From contig NZ_WOTA01000006.1 of assembly GCF_011516825.1 (NCBI RefSeq), positions 62,001-126,000 on the forward strand: 64,000 nt of DNA. Reading direction: 5' to 3'. Of this stretch, positions 26,175 through 35,209 are shown piece after piece. A program made the translations under genes and the position numbers. The number at the start of each line of letters is the position of its first letter. Within the stretch, counting starts at the first letter, position 1. The stretch comes from Acetobacter oeni. GTDB lineage: Bacteria > Pseudomonadota > Alphaproteobacteria > Acetobacterales > Acetobacteraceae. The notes below the pieces were generated by a model. That model was not told the origin of the DNA and made no database searches. It saw only the letters and a program-made list of their open reading frames with translations.

Positions 26175-27188
26175 GTGGGGGTGCGGGAGCGACGTCCGGT
26201 TACGTCTGTTGATGTTGCGAAGCGGGCGGGCGTTTCGCAGTCGGCGGTGTCGCGGGCCTTTTCGCGGACGGCGAGTATCGCGCCCGGGACGCGGGAGAAG
26301 ATTCTGAAGGCGGCGGCCGAGCTCGATTACCGGCCGAACCGGATTCCGGCGATTATGCTGTCGGGCCGGTCCGGGATGGTGGGTGTTGTGGTCGGTGGCC
26401 TTTCCAATCCGTTTTATGCGGGGGCGCTGGAGCATCTGGTCTGTTCGCTGAGGGAGCGGGGATTGCAGGTTCTTCTCGTGCATGTGGACGATGCGCTGAC
26501 TCTGGACGATGCGCTGGAGCAGTTGCTGGGGTATCGGATCGATGCGGTGGTGACGGCCCTGGCGATCGGTTCGAAGGCGGTTGCGAAGGCTCTGGATGCG
26601 CTGCGGATTCCGGTGATCTGTTTTAATTCACGCCTGACGGGACAATGGATTTCCACGGTGTCGTCGAACAACCGGGCGGCGGGTGTCGTGGCGGCGCGGG
26701 TACTGCGGGAGCGGGGGGTTATGCAGCCGGTCTGGCTGGCCGGGGCGCTGCGGAATGCGGCATCGGTGGCGCGGGGCGAGGGGTTTCGCAGGGGGCTGGG
26801 GGCGATGGCTGGCGAACTGGTATCTTTGCAGGGGGCTGACACCTATGAGAGCGGCTACGACGCGGTGAGCGCGATGCTGTTGCGGGGTGTGCGGCCGGAC
26901 GGGATGTTTTGCAGCAATGACATGATGGCGTGCGGGGCGATCGATGCGTTGTGCGAGCGTGCGGGGCTCAGCTGTTCCCGGGATGTGATGCTGCTGGGAT
27001 ATGACAATATTCCGCAGGGTGCCTGGCGGGCTTACGATCTGACGACGTTCGATCAGGGGGTCGGGCAGCTTGTGAAAACGGCGTGCGAGGTTCTGGCGAA
27101 CGCCCTGGAGGCAGGCGGGGAGCCGGTTTCGCAAAATATTGTGATTGAGGCGCGGCTGGTGGAGCGGGGGAGTACGGCGGGCGGATGA
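26175..27188 (+). CDS. LacI-family transcriptional regulator
   Basis: This 337-residue repressor has a LacI helix-turn-helix at the N-terminus: VTSVDVAKRAGVSQSAVSRAFS, with hinge PNRIPAIMLSGRSGMVGVVV. A periplasmic-binding-like effector domain follows, with MFCSNDMMACGAIDAL and VMLLGYDNIPQGAW. Translation starts at GTG with ACGGAG upstream. It precedes an AroE-like dehydrogenase and a sugar porter in the same direction. An 18-bp perfect palindrome lies between it and the dehydrogenase, so it very likely controls those two genes. The effector is unknown. Confidence 0.9.
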   Translation: MGVRERRPVTSVDVAKRAGVSQSAVSRAFSRTASIAPGTREKILKAAAELDYRPNRIPAIMLSGRSGMVGVVVGGLSNPFYAGALEHLVCSLRERGLQVLLVHVDDALTLDDALEQLLGYRIDAVVTALAIGSKAVAKALDALRIPVICFNSRLTGQWISTVSSNNRAAGVVAARVLRERGVMQPVWLAGALRNAASVARGEGFRRGLGAMAGELVSLQGADTYESGYDAVSAMLLRGVRPDGMFCSNDMMACGAIDALCERAGLSCSRDVMLLGYDNIPQGAWRAYDLTTFDQGVGQLVKTACEVLANALEAGGEPVSQNIVIEARLVERGSTAGG

Positions 27189-27225
27189 GAGTTTTCGCTT
27201 GCATGATGGGTGTGCCGGGTCTTTG

Positions 27226-27243
27226 ATTGCATAGCTATGCAAT
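27226..27243. promoter_or_regulatory. 18-bp perfect palindrome, probable LacI-family operator
   Basis: ATTGCATAGCTATGCAAT is identical to its reverse complement. A central CG is typical of LacI-family operators; here the centre is G-C (TAGCTA). It lies 21 bases before the ATG of the AroE-like gene and 38 after the regulator stop, a position where binding would block the downstream genes. Confidence 0.7.
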
Positions 27244-27264
27244 TTCTTTGACCGGAGCGCGGCG

Positions 27265-28122
27265 ATGAGCAGCCAGAGTTTTCTCAGTATTCTGACGGGA
27301 TCTTTTTCAACGCCGTGTGCGGACAATCCGACGGTGGCGATGATTGAGGCGGGATATCGGGCGGCGGGGATCGACGCGCGGTATATCAACTGTGACGTTC
27401 GGCCGGACAATCTGGCGGATGCGGTTCTCGGGGCCGTGGCGATGGAGTGGGCGGGATTTAACTGCTCGCTGCCGCATAAAGTGGCGGTCATCGATCATCT
27501 GGATGAACTGGCTGAGTCGGCAAAGATTATTGGTGCGGTCAACTGCGTTTCGATTCGGGACGGGAAGCTGATCGGCGATAACACGGACGGGAAGGGTTTT
27601 CTGGCGTCTCTGAAGGATGTGACGGACCCGGCCGGAAAACGGGTGCTGCTGCTGGGGGCGGGCGGGGCCGCCCGGGCGATTGCGGTGGAGCTGGGTCTGG
27701 CCGGGGCGGCGCATATCATGGTGGTCAATCGCGACCCCGAAAAGGCGGAGACGATTGCGGCGCTGGTGCGGGACAACACGGGGTGTGAGGCGAAGGCATC
27801 GGGCTGGGAAGGTGAGGTGAAGGTGCCGGGAGATGTCGGGATTGTGATCAACGCGACGTCGATCGGGCTGGGGGATGCGGAGGCGATGCCGTCGGTCGCC
27901 CCGGACACACTGCGGAAAGATCTTGTGGTTGCCGACGTTATTCCGAATCCGCCCCGGACGAAGCTGCTGCGGCAGGCGAAAGAGCGGGGCTGCACGGTTC
28001 TGGACGGCTTGGGGATGCTGGTGAATCAGGGTGTGATCGGGGTGGAACTGTGGCTGGGGAAGACGCTGGATGCAGGTGTGATGCAGGAGACGCTTCAGGA
28101 AATTTTCGGGGCTGATGCATAG
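27265..28122 (+). CDS. Shikimate/quinate dehydrogenase-like oxidoreductase (AroE family)
   Basis: This 285-residue cytosolic NAD(P)-dependent dehydrogenase keeps catalytic Lys in CSLPHK and Asp in GDNTDGKGF, then the nucleotide fold LLLGAGGAARAIAVEL and VVNRDPEKAE. The N-terminal substrate loop reads GSFSTPCADNPT instead of the usual G-x-P-x-x-H-S-x-S-P of biosynthetic AroE. It is therefore likely a paralogue acting on quinate or another hydroxy-acid rather than the shikimate-pathway enzyme. GGAG precedes the ATG by eight bases. It is controlled by the operator just upstream and followed by a sugar porter 130 bases later, which suggests a catabolic pair. Confidence 0.85.
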   Translation: MSSQSFLSILTGSFSTPCADNPTVAMIEAGYRAAGIDARYINCDVRPDNLADAVLGAVAMEWAGFNCSLPHKVAVIDHLDELAESAKIIGAVNCVSIRDGKLIGDNTDGKGFLASLKDVTDPAGKRVLLLGAGGAARAIAVELGLAGAAHIMVVNRDPEKAETIAALVRDNTGCEAKASGWEGEVKVPGDVGIVINATSIGLGDAEAMPSVAPDTLRKDLVVADVIPNPPRTKLLRQAKERGCTVLDGLGMLVNQGVIGVELWLGKTLDAGVMQETLQEIFGADA

Positions 28123-28252
28123 GCTTTCAGGTTTTGCTTCAGGATGTGTGAAGTATCGGGAACTGCCCGATCCCTGTCGGCTGGATGAGGCACCGGACTG
28201 TGGCGCCCCTGGCGGGGCTCTGTGACGGGCGGTAGCGGAAGAGGACAGTGTG

Positions 28253-29707
28253 ATGGCGACCGTTCTGAATGATGGGGCCGGATCGGGTCTTCGTGACAAG
28301 GCGATGTCCTGTGTTCCCGAATTTGAGGTGCTGGGGGACCGTCGGAAGGCGGCAGCGCGGTATGTGCGGATCGCGGCGGCTGTCGCGGCGGCGGGCGGGC
28401 TTCTGTTCGGGTATGACACGGGGATTATTGCGTCGGCTCTGATTTTTGTGACGCAGAGTTTTTCGCTGACGACGGGCGGGCAGGAATGGGTCGCGGCGGC
28501 GCTGAATATTGGCGCGATTTTCGGGGCTGTGCTGAGCGGGCCGGTATCGGACCGGTTCGGGCGGCGGCCTGCGGTGATGGCGGCGGCGGTTGTGTTTATT
28601 CTGGCGTCGTTTGGTTGCGGGCTGGCGCCGGGGATGGGGACGCTGATTTTCGCGCGGCTGTGGCTGGGGGTGGCGATCGGGGCGACGACGCAGATTGTTC
28701 CGGTTTACCTGGCGGAACTGGCGCCGCCCGCGAAGCGGGGCGGGCTGGTTTCGTTGTTTCAGTTTGCTTTTTCCATTGGCCTGCTCACGGCTTTTTTCGT
28801 AGGTTATGAACTTTCGGGGGCGCGGGATTGCTGGCGTGCGATGTTCATGCTGGGGGCTGTGCCTGCGGCGTGTCTGGGCGTGGGGATGGTGTTTTTGCCG
28901 GAGAGTCCGCGCTGGCTGTTGCATAACGGGCAGGAAAAGCGGGCGGTGGCCATTCTGTACCGGCTGCGGGGCCATTGTGACGAGGTCCGGCGGGAACTCG
29001 ATGAGGTGCTGGCGGTCGATAAGGCGGAAGCGGGCGGGGGATGGCTGGAGCTGACGCAGGGCTGGGTGCGTCCGGCGCTGGTGGTGGCGCTCGGGATTGC
29101 GGCGCTGTCGCAGCTTTCAGGGCCGAATGTGATTGTTTATTATGCTCCCATCATTCTTTCGCAGGCGGGGCTTGGGCACTCGACGGCGTTGCTGACATCG
29201 GTTTCGGTGGGGGTGACGTCAGCGATCACGACGGCGATGGGGATTGCGCTGATCGACCGGGTGGGGCGGCGGCGGATGATGCTGGTGATGTTGCCGTTCG
29301 CGGCGCTGTCGCTGTTTGTGCTCGGGGGTATTTTTCTGAGTCCGGCGCCGGTTGCGGGGTTTCGTCTGGCGCTGATGGTTGCGTCTTTGCTGGGCTACAT
29401 CTTTTTCAATTTCGGTTCCCTGTCGGTTGCGGTCTGGCTGGTGGGGTCCGAGGTGTTTCCGCTGGCGGTGCGGAGCCGGGCGATGGGGCTGGCGAGTGCG
29501 ACGGTCTGGCTGGCGGATACGATTGTCTCGCTGGTGACGCTTTCGCTCGTGAACGCGCTGGGCGCGACGGGGACATTCTGGCTGTTCGGGGCGGTCAATG
29601 TTCTGTCGTTTCTGTTTGTCTGGCGGTATGTGCCGGAGACGGCGGGGAGCAGTCTGGAGGAGATTGAGACGTCGTTGCGGGATGGCACATTCCGGCCGGG
29701 GCGGTGA
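28253..29707 (+). CDS. MFS sugar-porter family transporter
   Basis: This 484-residue inner-membrane protein has 12 helices and sugar-porter signatures: GGLLFGYDTGIIASAL, DRFGRRP, PVYLAELAPPAKRGGLV, PESPRWLL and the late PETAGSSLEEIE. Substrates of the family include hexoses, pentoses, inositol and quinate. The ATG at 28253 is used because GAAGAGGA lies eight bases upstream; a GTG directly before it is less likely. It belongs with the AroE-like gene and LacI regulator, so quinate, shikimate or a polyol are reasonable guesses. Confidence 0.9.
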   Translation: MATVLNDGAGSGLRDKAMSCVPEFEVLGDRRKAAARYVRIAAAVAAAGGLLFGYDTGIIASALIFVTQSFSLTTGGQEWVAAALNIGAIFGAVLSGPVSDRFGRRPAVMAAAVVFILASFGCGLAPGMGTLIFARLWLGVAIGATTQIVPVYLAELAPPAKRGGLVSLFQFAFSIGLLTAFFVGYELSGARDCWRAMFMLGAVPAACLGVGMVFLPESPRWLLHNGQEKRAVAILYRLRGHCDEVRRELDEVLAVDKAEAGGGWLELTQGWVRPALVVALGIAALSQLSGPNVIVYYAPIILSQAGLGHSTALLTSVSVGVTSAITTAMGIALIDRVGRRRMMLVMLPFAALSLFVLGGIFLSPAPVAGFRLALMVASLLGYIFFNFGSLSVAVWLVGSEVFPLAVRSRAMGLASATVWLADTIVSLVTLSLVNALGATGTFWLFGAVNVLSFLFVWRYVPETAGSSLEEIETSLRDGTFRPGR

Positions 29708-29864
29708 CGTGACGGGGGGGGCTGTGGTCCAGGGGAGCGGGATGTCCGATTTGTAATGCTGTTCTGACCTGAATCATTCTCCTTTTCTGGTGTGTGGCGC
29801 ATATCGTTTTACATTGTGGCGCGGGCCGGATGTGCGCGTGCGTGAGCAAAGCGGAGTGAGGCGA

Positions 29865-31457
29865 ATGACGCGGACCGGGAATACATCTCCTGAAAATGCC
29901 CATATTTATCTGACTGGCAGCGGGATTGCGGCGCTTGCGAGCGCGGTGTTGCTGATCCGCGATGCGGGTGTGCCGGGCGGGAACATTCACATTCTGGAAA
30001 AGGCGCGGGTTGCGGGCGGGGCTCTGGACGGGTCCGGCGATGCGGAGAAGGGGTTTGTGACGCGCGGCGGGCGGATGCATGAGCGGCATTATACCTGTTA
30101 CTGGGATCTGCTTTCGGGGATTCCTTCTCTTGAGAACCCGGATGTTTCCGTCACGGATGAGACGTTCGAGTTCAATGAGCGGCTGATTGCGCATGGTCAG
30201 GCGCGGTTGCTGAGAGCGGGGCGGCGGCTGGATGTGTCCTCTTACGGGCTGTCTCTGATGCAGCAGGGACGGCTTCTGAAACTCATTTATGAATCCGAGG
30301 CGTCTCTGGGAGATCGCCGGATTGAGGAGTGGTTTGACGGGGCGTTTTTCGAGACGAATTTCTGGCTGATCTGGTCGACGATGTTCGCGTTTCAGCGCTG
30401 GAGCAGTCTGGCTGAGATGCGGCGCTATATGCGGCGTTTCATCCACATGGTGGAAGGGCTGCCGCGACTGGGTGGCATATTACGGACGAAATACGAGCAG
30501 TATCATTCGGTGGTTGTGCCGTTGCAGCGCTGGCTGGAGAATAAAGGGGTTGAGTTCCGGTTTGGCGTGGAAGTGGTTGATATCGGATTTGAGATCGCGG
30601 GCGGCAGAAAGCGGGCGACGGTTCTGGAGCTTGCGGAGGGCGGGAGTCTTCCGCTGGGTGTGAACGATTATGTGTTCACGACTTTGGGGTCGATCACGGA
30701 AAGTTCGGATAACGGGGCGTGGGATCGGGTGCCGGTGCTGAAGGGGCTGGCGGAGTCCGGTGCGTGGAAGTTGTGGAAGAAGATTGCGGCGAAAGATCCG
30801 GCTTTTGGAAATCCGTCGGTATTTTGCGATCATATTGACGGGTCGAAATGGTATTCGTTTACGGCGACACTGAAAGACCCTGTTTTTCATGATTATATGG
30901 AAGAGTTTTCCGGCAATCTTTCCGGGACCGGCGGGCTGGTGACGCTGACGGATTCGAACTGGCTGATGTCATTTGTTATTGCACGGCAGCCGCATTTTCC
31001 GAATCAGCCCCGTGATGTGAAGATTTTCTGGGGATATGGGCTTTATCCGGACCGGAAGGGGAATTTTGTCGACAAAACGATGGCGGAGTGCACGGGAAAG
31101 GAAATTCTCGATGAACTCTGGGGGCATCTGAAGATTCAGGATCTGATGAAGCCTTTTGTCGATGAGGGGAAAGTGAACTGCATTCCGGTGGCGATGCCGT
31201 TTGTCGATGCGCTGTTCATGACGCGGAAGATCGGGGACCGGCCGGATGTGTTGCCGGAGGGGACGGAGAATTTCGCGTTTCTCGGTCAGTTCGTGGAAGC
31301 GCCGCATGACTGTGTGTTTACGGTCGAGTATTCGGTGCGGACGGCGCAGATGGCGGTGTACGGGTTGTTCGATACCGGGAAAGCGGTGAGTCCGGTTTAT
31401 GATTCGATCCATAATCCGAAATATCTGATTGAGGCGGCGCGGGCGATCAGCCGATAG
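29865..31457 (+). CDS. ohyA: Oleate hydratase
   Basis: This 530-residue FAD protein of the myosin-cross-reactive-antigen family adds water to the cis-9 double bond of oleate, giving 10-hydroxystearate. The dinucleotide motif is GSGIAALASAVLLIRDAG. The family blocks RGGRMHERHYTCYWDL, FNERLIAHG, STMFAFQRWSSLAEMRRYMRRF and EYSVRTAQMAVY all occur in order. The ATG at 29865 has GGAGTGAGGCGA upstream; an earlier in-frame ATG at 29790 would add an unrelated stretch. It stands alone between an MFS gene and a convergent hydrolase. The enzyme is thought to detoxify unsaturated fatty acids or alter membranes. Confidence 0.93.
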   Translation: MTRTGNTSPENAHIYLTGSGIAALASAVLLIRDAGVPGGNIHILEKARVAGGALDGSGDAEKGFVTRGGRMHERHYTCYWDLLSGIPSLENPDVSVTDETFEFNERLIAHGQARLLRAGRRLDVSSYGLSLMQQGRLLKLIYESEASLGDRRIEEWFDGAFFETNFWLIWSTMFAFQRWSSLAEMRRYMRRFIHMVEGLPRLGGILRTKYEQYHSVVVPLQRWLENKGVEFRFGVEVVDIGFEIAGGRKRATVLELAEGGSLPLGVNDYVFTTLGSITESSDNGAWDRVPVLKGLAESGAWKLWKKIAAKDPAFGNPSVFCDHIDGSKWYSFTATLKDPVFHDYMEEFSGNLSGTGGLVTLTDSNWLMSFVIARQPHFPNQPRDVKIFWGYGLYPDRKGNFVDKTMAECTGKEILDELWGHLKIQDLMKPFVDEGKVNCIPVAMPFVDALFMTRKIGDRPDVLPEGTENFAFLGQFVEAPHDCVFTVEYSVRTAQMAVYGLFDTGKAVSPVYDSIHNPKYLIEAARAISR

Positions 31458-31529
31458 GACTGGATTCTCGCTTTAACCGACCGGGTTGTTTCAGAGACCT
31501 GTGATTTTCGTTTCTTTCGGGGCGATGCT

Positions 31530-32591
31530 TTACGAGGGGGATGCTGTTGTCAGGCGGGCGAGGCGGACGGCGGTGTGGCTCCGGGCGGTTCGGAAATTGG
31601 GAATGACGAGCAGGCAGTTGTCGTAGGGGGTTCGGATTTCGTCCGGGCCGTCCTGCGCGATGAGTGTGCCGCGTTTCGGGATGATCTGGCCGCCGCTGAT
31701 CGTGGGGAGAAAGGTGAAGCTGGCGGTGCGGGCGACGATACGGTCGGTGACGGTGGCCTGTTGTGGCGGGGGAAGCGCTGTCGCGGCGGCGTTTGTGAGG
31801 CCGTTGAGGGCGAGGAAGCGGGTGGTGGTTTCGCGGGTTACGGCGAGGGTGTCGCGGCTCCAGTGCTGGCCGGCTTCGAGGAGGCAGGCGCGGGCCTTTG
31901 TGCCGGTGAAATGGTGGCTGTCGATGAGGCGGGGGCCGGTGGCGTGGCCGTGGTCGGAAATGACGAGGGGCGGGGTGGCGATGTCTGTGGCGAGGGAGCG
32001 TCCGCCTGCGGCGGGCCCTGCGAGGAGCATGGGGGGCGCCGGCCAGAGCATGGAGTGGAGATCGAGCAGGGTATCGACGGTTTCGATATAGGGCAGGAGG
32101 GTGGCGACGCGGTCGCGTTCGAGGGAAGGCTCTGTTGTGGTCAGGAGTTTCCGGCACCAGAGGCGGTTCATGTCGTCATCGACGAAGCGTGAGACGGTGG
32201 GGGCGTTGCGGGTGAAGCGGCCGAAGGCGTTCAGGTTGAGGAAGATCAGGGAGAGTGTACCGCGTTTCGGGGTGAAGGCGGCGCGCAGAAGGTCGTCCAG
32301 CACGATGGCGCCGGCGTATTCGTTGCCGTGCATGAGGGCTGTGATGGCGATGTGGGGGCCAGGTGCGGGGCCGGTGAGGCGGTGGACGCCGGCGAGGCCG
32401 GTATTGCCTTCGCGCCAGGGGGCGAGATCGGGCGGGGTGATTTCGATGGCGAAGCCGGGAATTTTCTGTGGCAGGGGCGGGAGTTTGTCGGACAGGCGAG
32501 GGGCCGGAACGCGGATGGGGTTGTCCTGTGGCGGACTGGCCTGCTGTGATCCGGGGACGGGGCCGGACGGGGCGGGAGCGTCCGGGATCAT
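31530..32591 (-). CDS. Succinylglutamate desuccinylase/aspartoacylase family hydrolase
   Basis: This 353-residue zinc amidohydrolase has MHGNEYAG near residue 75, giving the first zinc His and Glu, and DTLLDLHSM for the second His. Both fit the M14-type AstE/AspA fold. The N-terminus is proline-rich and poorly ordered. I chose the ATG at 32591, which overlaps the argE stop as ATGA; reading further upstream would only give out-of-frame argE sequence. Coupling to argE suggests deacylation of an N-acyl amino acid, but substrate cannot be told. Confidence 0.83.
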   Translation of the reverse strand: MIPDAPAPSGPVPGSQQASPPQDNPIRVPAPRLSDKLPPLPQKIPGFAIEITPPDLAPWREGNTGLAGVHRLTGPAPGPHIAITALMHGNEYAGAIVLDDLLRAAFTPKRGTLSLIFLNLNAFGRFTRNAPTVSRFVDDDMNRLWCRKLLTTTEPSLERDRVATLLPYIETVDTLLDLHSMLWPAPPMLLAGPAAGGRSLATDIATPPLVISDHGHATGPRLIDSHHFTGTKARACLLEAGQHWSRDTLAVTRETTTRFLALNGLTNAAATALPPPQQATVTDRIVARTASFTFLPTISGGQIIPKRGTLIAQDGPDEIRTPYDNCLLVIPNFRTARSHTAVRLARLTTASPS

Positions 32592-33808
32592 GGAGTATTC
32601 CGGGCGGGCACGCAGACGCGGCGGACCATATCGCGGAGGAAGGCGTCGCAGCGGGTGAGCTGGTCGCGGTCGATCCATTCGTCGGGGCGATGGGCCTGTT
32701 CGATGCTGCCGGGGCCGCAGACGATACTGTTCATGCCCGCGCGCTGATAGATTCCGGCTTCGGTGCCGTAGGAGACGAAGCCCTCGCCATTGTTGCCGGA
32801 GGCGAGGCGGACGGTGGTGACGAGCGGGTCGGTGGGGGCGAGGTCGAGCGGGGGGAGTTCGTTGAGGATTTCGAAGGTGAGTCCGCAGCTGGCGTCGGCG
32901 GTTTTCATCCACTGGCCGGTGGTCTGGTTCAGGGCGTTTTCCATGCGGGCGAGCAGGGCGTGGGCGTCGTCGCCGGGGACGGTGCGCCATTCGATCTGGG
33001 CTTCGGCGTATTCCGGGATGATATTCAGCGCGGTGCCGCCGTGGGCGATTCCGATCTGGATTGTGGTGTGAGGCGGATCGAAGCCGTCGACCTGGCGGCC
33101 TTCGAGGGCGAATCGGCGGGCTTCGGCGGCGACCCAGGCCATGGCCTCGCCCAGGGCGTGCAGGGCGTTGACGCCTTCATCGGGGCGGGACGAGTGGCCT
33201 GCCTTGCCGTGGACGGTGAGTCTGACGGCGAGGCGGCCTTTATGGGCGATGACGGGGATCATGAGGGTTGGTTCCCCGACGACGCACCATTCGGGGAGGA
33301 GATTGCGCTCCGTGGCGTCTTTCATGGCGACGCGGGCGCCGTCGCAGGTGATTTCCTCATCGAAGGTATAGAGCAGGTGGACGGGTCTGCTCAGAGGCAT
33401 GCGGACGATGTCGGGGATGGCGGCAAGTGTGCAGGCGACGAAGCTTTTCATGTCGGCGGCGCCGCGCGCAATAAAGTGGTTACCATTTTCCCGCAGAGTG
33501 AAGGGATCTGATGTCCAGTCCTGGCCTTCGACGGGGACGGTATCGACGTGACCGGCGAAGGCGAGGCCGCCTTTTGTATGAGGGCCGAGGATGGCGTGGA
33601 GGTTGGCTTTTGTTCCGTCCGGATTGTGGCTGAGGGTCCATGACACGCCGTGGGCGTCCATCCACTGACCGATCCAGTTTATGAGTGGCAGATCGGTGCG
33701 GTCGCTGGTGGTATCGAAGGACACGAGATGCGCGAGCAGGGCGGCGCTGTCGGTGGTGCCGGCGGCCGGAGTGGTGAGGGTATCGGGCTGTTTCGGGGCA
33801 TCGTCCAT
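32588..33808 (-). CDS. argE: Acetylornithine deacetylase
   Basis: This 406-residue M20 metallopeptidase-family enzyme removes acetyl from N-acetylornithine in arginine synthesis. Metal and catalytic motifs are AFAGHVDTVP, ARGAADMKSF, YTFDEEITCDGA and VGEPT, followed by GKAGHSSRPDEGVNAL in the dimerisation lid. GPGSIEQAHRPDEW near the end holds the last metal His. Other M20 deacylases are similar, so argE is likely but not certain. The downstream AstE-like gene overlaps it by four bases. Confidence 0.85.
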   Translation of the reverse strand: MDDAPKQPDTLTTPAAGTTDSAALLAHLVSFDTTSDRTDLPLINWIGQWMDAHGVSWTLSHNPDGTKANLHAILGPHTKGGLAFAGHVDTVPVEGQDWTSDPFTLRENGNHFIARGAADMKSFVACTLAAIPDIVRMPLSRPVHLLYTFDEEITCDGARVAMKDATERNLLPEWCVVGEPTLMIPVIAHKGRLAVRLTVHGKAGHSSRPDEGVNALHALGEAMAWVAAEARRFALEGRQVDGFDPPHTTIQIGIAHGGTALNIIPEYAEAQIEWRTVPGDDAHALLARMENALNQTTGQWMKTADASCGLTFEILNELPPLDLAPTDPLVTTVRLASGNNGEGFVSYGTEAGIYQRAGMNSIVCGPGSIEQAHRPDEWIDRDQLTRCDAFLRDMVRRVCVPARNTP

Positions 33809-33940
33809 AACGGGGAGTATTCACGTCCGGCGGGATTGCTGCAATCCCGCCGGGTGTATTGCTGTCACGCCGCTGTTTCGGGTAGGGCGGAGCGGGCCTG
33901 CGGGTTGCGGAGCGCGGGAAACAGGGGGCTGGACGAGGTA

Positions 33941-35209
33941 GTGAGCAGGGCATTCCATCCGTTGCACGGTCTCTGGCGGCGTCTTCCGGTCGAACAGAGG
34001 CGGCGGGGATTTGCGGCTCTGACGGCTCTGGCGGCGCCGAAAGTGTCGTTGCCGGCGCCGGTGTCCGATGGTCGTGTGATTGTCGGGGGCGAGATCGGGC
34101 GGGAGTCCGGGCTGGGCGAGGCGGCGCGGATCATGCTCCGGGCTTACGGGGCGTTCGGGGTTCCGGCGACGGCGCTTCGCGCGGGGTTGCTGGAGGGGAC
34201 GGATCGTCCCGTGCCGGGGCCGGAGGGCGGGGACGGGCGCGCGGCGCTGGTGCTTTTTGTCAATTCTCCTTTTCTTCCGGCGGTTCTGCTGCGTCTGGGG
34301 CGCCGGTTTCTGCGGCATCGCCGGATTATCGGTTACTGGCACTGGGAATTGCCGACGTTGCCGCCGTTATGGCGGGTGGGGGCGGGCTGCGTGCATGAGG
34401 TATGGACCTCGTCGCGTTTCAGCGCTCAGGCGCTGGAGGGGCTGGCGCCGGGACGGGTGCGGGTTGTGCCGCATGCTCTGGCGGCGAATCCCGTGCGGCC
34501 GGCGGTGATGGACCGGGCGGCGTTCGGGCTGCCGGATGATGCGGTGATCGTACTGGTGTCGTTCAGTCTGGCGTCGAGTTTTGAGCGCAAAAATCCTCTG
34601 GCGGCGATCCGGGCGTTTCGGGCGGCGTTCGGGGACCGGTCCGACAGGATGTTGCTGCTGAAGGTGGCGCATGGCGGACAGTATCCGGAGGACATGGCGC
34701 GGCTGCGGGCGGCGATGGGCGGGGCCGCGAACATTCGTGTTGAGGAGCGGCTTTTTCCGGCTGATGAGTCTTATGCGCTGATTCACTGCGCGGATATTGT
34801 TCTGTCTCTGCATCGGAGCGAGGGGTTCGGTCTGGTTCCGGCGGAGGCCATGCTGCTGGGGCGGACGGTGATTGCGACGGACTGGTCGGCGACATCGGAG
34901 TTTCTCTCGGCGGATTGCGGGATTCCGTTGCCGTATCGTCTGATTCCGGCGCGGGATCCGCGCGGGGTTTTTGAGGCGGAGGGGGCGGTCTGGGCGGATG
35001 TGGATCTGCATGCGGCGGTGAGCGCGCTGCAGCGGGCGGCGGACGATGTTGCGTTGCGGCAGCGGCTTGGGGGGCGGGCGGCGGAGGTGGCGCGGGAGCG
35101 ATTTTCCGGGGCGGAGCTGCTGGCGGCGACGCGGGCTTTGTCGCGGTTGCCGGGTCATGTGGCCGCGGGTGATGCCGGGGGGGCGCGTCTGGCTGAGGGG
35201 GCCGGATGA
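33941..35209 (+). CDS. Glycosyltransferase (GT4-like, GT-B fold)
   Basis: A cytoplasmic glycosyltransferase of about 422 residues. IVGGEIGRESGLGEAARIML forms the first loop. IIGYWHWELPTLP and EVWTSSRFSAQAL lie mid-protein. The nucleotide-sugar site is RSEGFGLVPAEAMLLG, an E-x7-E motif. The start is uncertain: GTG at 33941 is used because similarity-like sequence begins soon after; a TTG at 33905 is possible. It overlaps the next glycosyltransferase by four bases, so the two likely act on one glycan. The pair is divergent from argE. Confidence 0.8.
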   Translation: MSRAFHPLHGLWRRLPVEQRRRGFAALTALAAPKVSLPAPVSDGRVIVGGEIGRESGLGEAARIMLRAYGAFGVPATALRAGLLEGTDRPVPGPEGGDGRAALVLFVNSPFLPAVLLRLGRRFLRHRRIIGYWHWELPTLPPLWRVGAGCVHEVWTSSRFSAQALEGLAPGRVRVVPHALAANPVRPAVMDRAAFGLPDDAVIVLVSFSLASSFERKNPLAAIRAFRAAFGDRSDRMLLLKVAHGGQYPEDMARLRAAMGGAANIRVEERLFPADESYALIHCADIVLSLHRSEGFGLVPAEAMLLGRTVIATDWSATSEFLSADCGIPLPYRLIPARDPRGVFEAEGAVWADVDLHAAVSALQRAADDVALRQRLGGRAAEVARERFSGAELLAATRALSRLPGHVAAGDAGGARLAEGAG

